Source of the DNA: Anoxypelagibacter sp902613655
GTDB taxonomy: Bacteria > Pseudomonadota > Alphaproteobacteria > Pelagibacterales > Pelagibacteraceae
Assembly (NCBI GenBank): GCA_902613655.1
Contig: CACMHR010000004.1
Coordinates: 1-64,000, forward strand
Reading direction: 5' to 3'
Length of the DNA stretch: 64,000 nucleotides
The notes under the pieces are model-generated. The model saw nothing but the letters and a program-made list of their open reading frames with translations, was not told the DNA's origin and made no database searches. Shown here one piece after another: positions 61,757 through 64,000 of this stretch (positions are counted from its first letter, which is position 1; each line of letters starts with the position of its first letter). The position numbers and the translations under genes were made by a program.

Positions 61757-61864
61757 GCAGTTTGATTAGCACGCGACCTAATATGACCTTTATTGACACT
61801 TAATATAGTATTTAAATTATAAAGATAACTATATTATGATTAAGACAATTTATAATAGAAGATG

Positions 61865-63421
61865 CTATTCTAATTCGATTGTACTAGGGGGTTTTGAAGA
61901 GATATCCAACACAACCCTATTAATACCTCTTACAGAATTAACAATTTTATTTGAAATATTAGTCAAAAAATTTTTATTGAAAGAAAAAAAATCGGCTGTC
62001 ATTCCATCTACGGAAGTAACAGCTCTAATTAAACAAATATACTCGTAAGTTCTACTATCTCCCATAACACCAACGGTTTTTACAGGAAGTAATGCTGCAT
62101 AAGCTTGCCAAATTTTATTATAAAGTTTTTCTTTTTTTAATTCATTCATAAAAATATAATCTGCCTCTTGTAATATTTTGATTTTTTCCTCTGAAATTTT
62201 TCCAGGTATTCTTATCGCAAGACCAGGTCCGGGAAAGGGATGTCTCAAAAGTATATTTTTATCAAGAGACAGTTCGGATCCTAACTTTCTAACTTCATCT
62301 TTGAATAAATATTTTAGAGGTTCAAGAAGTTTAAATTTCATATTTTTTGGTAAACCACCTACATTATGATGTGATTTAATTTTAGACGATGGACTTCCTG
62401 TAACAGATTTGCTTTCAATCATGTCTGGGTACAAGGTTCCTTGGGCCAAATATTTAGCATTTTTTACTTTTTTTGCGTATTTTTCAAAAATTTTTATAAA
62501 TAGACTTCCTATAATTTTCCTTTTCTTTTCGGGGTTATCGATATTTATTAATTTTTTTAAAAAAGTCTTAGATGCATCAACATAAACCAAATTTAGCTTA
62601 ATTTTTTTTCTAAAGATTTTTTTAATATCGCTTGCCTCATTTTTTCTTAAAAGGCCAGTATTTACAAATATACAAGTAAGATTGTTGCCTATAGCTTTTT
62701 TCAAAAGTAAAGCAACAACACTACTATCTACACCTCCAGATAATGCACAGATTACTTTATCATTTTTAACAGTATCTTTAATATTACTGATAAATATTTT
62801 TTTTTGATTTTTGGAATTCCAATTTTTTTTAATTTTGCATATATTAAAGATAAAATTTTTAATTAATATTTTTCCATTCTCTGTATGACTTACTTCTGGA
62901 TGAAATTGAACACCGTAGTATTTAAACTTTTCATTCGCAATAACAGCAAATTTTGAATTTAGACTAGATGCTACAGTTTTAAAACCTTTGGGAAGTTTTT
63001 GGACAATATCTTGATGACTCATCCATACTAAACTTTTTTTACTTTTAAAAAAATTTTTTGTTAAAATAGAATTTGATTTGGCTTTTAATATTGCTTTACC
63101 AAATTCTCGGTGTTTTGAAACTTTTATTTTTCCACCAAACTTTTTAGCAAGAATTTGATGACCATAACATATACCTAGAATTGGTATTTTTTTTTTAATT
63201 AAAAAACTATCTAAACTGATACCTTTATTAGTAGTAATACTTAAAGGACCTCCAGAAAGTATAATACCTTTTACAGAAGTGTCGTTTCTTAATTTAAAAA
63301 TATTTTTAAAATTAATTATTTCTGAATAAGAGCCTAACTCTCTAATTTTTCTTGCTACAAGTTGTGTAAATTGAGATCCAAAGTCGACTATAACAATTTT
63401 TTGAAGATTACTTGATTCCAT
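61865..63421 (-). CDS. guaA: GMP synthase (glutamine-hydrolysing)
   Basis: A 518-residue enzyme. The N-terminal glutamine amidotransferase domain has IVDFGSQFTQLVARKIRELG, ILGICYGHQILAKKFGG (catalytic Cys) and YGVQFHPEVSHTENG. The ATP-pyrophosphatase domain has ALSGGVDSSVVALLL and the C-terminal dimerisation part ends in IEL-type residues. It converts XMP to GMP. Its start overlaps the guaB stop by 14 bases, a direct guaB-guaA operon. Confidence 0.97.
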   Translation of the reverse strand: MESSNLQKIVIVDFGSQFTQLVARKIRELGSYSEIINFKNIFKLRNDTSVKGIILSGGPLSITTNKGISLDSFLIKKKIPILGICYGHQILAKKFGGKIKVSKHREFGKAILKAKSNSILTKNFFKSKKSLVWMSHQDIVQKLPKGFKTVASSLNSKFAVIANEKFKYYGVQFHPEVSHTENGKILIKNFIFNICKIKKNWNSKNQKKIFISNIKDTVKNDKVICALSGGVDSSVVALLLKKAIGNNLTCIFVNTGLLRKNEASDIKKIFRKKIKLNLVYVDASKTFLKKLINIDNPEKKRKIIGSLFIKIFEKYAKKVKNAKYLAQGTLYPDMIESKSVTGSPSSKIKSHHNVGGLPKNMKFKLLEPLKYLFKDEVRKLGSELSLDKNILLRHPFPGPGLAIRIPGKISEEKIKILQEADYIFMNELKKEKLYNKIWQAYAALLPVKTVGVMGDSRTYEYICLIRAVTSVDGMTADFFSFNKNFLTNISNKIVNSVRGINRVVLDISSKPPSTIELE

Positions 63422-64000
63422 TTTGTTTTATATGATCAACATTATGAACCATACTTTCGTAGAAACCTGCTTTTGTAATTTTTACAAATTCACCATTTTT
63501 TTGCAGATCTTTTATTTTTTTTGATCCTAAATACCCCATTGATGACTTTAACCCTCCAACAAGATTATAAATAATTTTAGAAACTTGGCCTTTATACTTG
63601 ACCAATCCCTCAACACCCTCGGGAACATATTTTGAAATATCTTTGTATTTTTTTTGGTAATATCTATCTGAAGATCCAACTGACATTGCTCCCACTGAAC
63701 CCATACCTCTAAAGTTTTTATAAAGCTTTCCTTTAATCTTAATTATTTTTCCTGGGCTTTCATTTGTGCCAGAAAATAATGATCCAATCATTATACAGTC
63801 TGCTCCGGCTGCTAAACCTTTTGCCAAGTCTCCAGAAAACTTAATACCACCGTCAGAAATTATTTTAGTTTTGTAGTTCCTTAAAGATTTTTTGACATCA
63901 ATTATTGCACTTAATTGAGGTACACCAATACCTGCAACTAATCTTGTTGTGCAAATAGATCCAGGGCCAATACCAACTTTCACAATATCTGCTCCACTAT
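63408..64000 (-). CDS. guaB: inosine-5'-monophosphate dehydrogenase, C-terminal part (5' end outside window)
   Basis: The frame is open to the right edge of the window, so only about the last 197 residues are seen. They include VKVGIGPGSICTTRLVAGIG (the active-site loop with the catalytic cysteine), IISDGGIKFSGDLAKGLAAG, MIGSLFSG and RGMGSVGAMSVGSSDRY, the flap region. The enzyme oxidises IMP to XMP, the step before GuaA. A GTG at 63983 is internal to the gene and not a start. guaA follows with a 14-base overlap. Confidence 0.95.
   Translation of the reverse strand, partial: SGADIVKVGIGPGSICTTRLVAGIGVPQLSAIIDVKKSLRNYKTKIISDGGIKFSGDLAKGLAAGADCIMIGSLFSGTNESPGKIIKIKGKLYKNFRGMGSVGAMSVGSSDRYYQKKYKDISKYVPEGVEGLVKYKGQVSKIIYNLVGGLKSSMGYLGSKKIKDLQKNGEFVKITKAGFYESMVHNVDHIKQNGIK

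Noticed and set aside
1..64000. CRISPR arrays, insertion sequences, rRNA genes and prophage genes
   Set aside because: No regularly spaced repeats, transposase genes, rRNA-like segments or phage structural genes were seen; the single recombinase alone does not make a prophage.

Overview
The window looks like a stretch of a streamlined, very A+T-rich marine alphaproteobacterial chromosome, most probably of the SAR11/Pelagibacterales type. The evidence is a strongly A+T-biased sequence, gene gaps of a few bases with many 1-14 bp overlaps, a SAR11-type DMSP demethylase (dmdA), an Aap-type amino-acid uptake system, and gene orders typical of alphaproteobacteria (mltB-rlpA-dacA-tmk-holB-metG-tatD-MBL; sdhE/recG/DUF502; secF-secD-yajC-serS-tatCBA-scpB-scpA-nagZ-argS-dgt/erpA-xth; guaB-guaA). 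The taxon is inferred from these features, not computed.

Region 1 (1-10445, all + strand) is one tightly packed run. It holds the C-terminal part of a fatty-oxidation multifunctional enzyme, a DmdC-type acyl-CoA dehydrogenase, a DmdB-type acyl-CoA ligase, an OsmC-like protein, an ECHDC3-like crotonase, an alpha/beta hydrolase, DmdA, an NDUFS4-like complex I subunit, an SbmA/BacA-like transporter and an AEC permease. Its core can plausibly take DMSP through demethylation to MMPA, MMPA-CoA and methylthioacryloyl-CoA. The crotonase lacks both usual catalytic glutamates.

Region 2 (10446-15800) is the least conserved-looking part: a 413-bp convergent gap, an MGMT domain protein, a cupin-like protein, a 54-aa membrane protein, an orphan tyrosine recombinase, and glycosyltransferases (GT11, GT9-like, GT2) with a GIY-YIG nuclease gene among them. 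A near-perfect inverted repeat with a 7-bp centre, shaped like a tyrosine-recombinase core site, lies between the recombinase promoter and its start codon.

Region 3 (15801-49932) is mostly housekeeping: NhaA, glutathione peroxidase, the metG/tmk/dacA cluster, tRNA-Ser, sdhE/recG, an M48 protease, tRNA-Lys, tgt, a cyclophilin, coaD, gyrA, ssb/uvrA, a PuuD-like membrane protein, SecDF-YajC, SerS, TatABC, ScpAB, NagZ, ArgS, Dgt, ErpA and exonuclease III. TGT lacks two of its expected zinc cysteines.

Region 4 (49910-64000) holds manC, ilvD, valS, tRNA-Cys, a SufU/IscU-like scaffold, tRNA-Asn, an XRE regulator, a secreted protein, the aapJQMP amino-acid transporter (with a clear hairpin after aapJ and a 20-bp perfect palindrome in its leader), guaA and the truncated guaB. 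No rRNA, insertion sequence or CRISPR array was seen.
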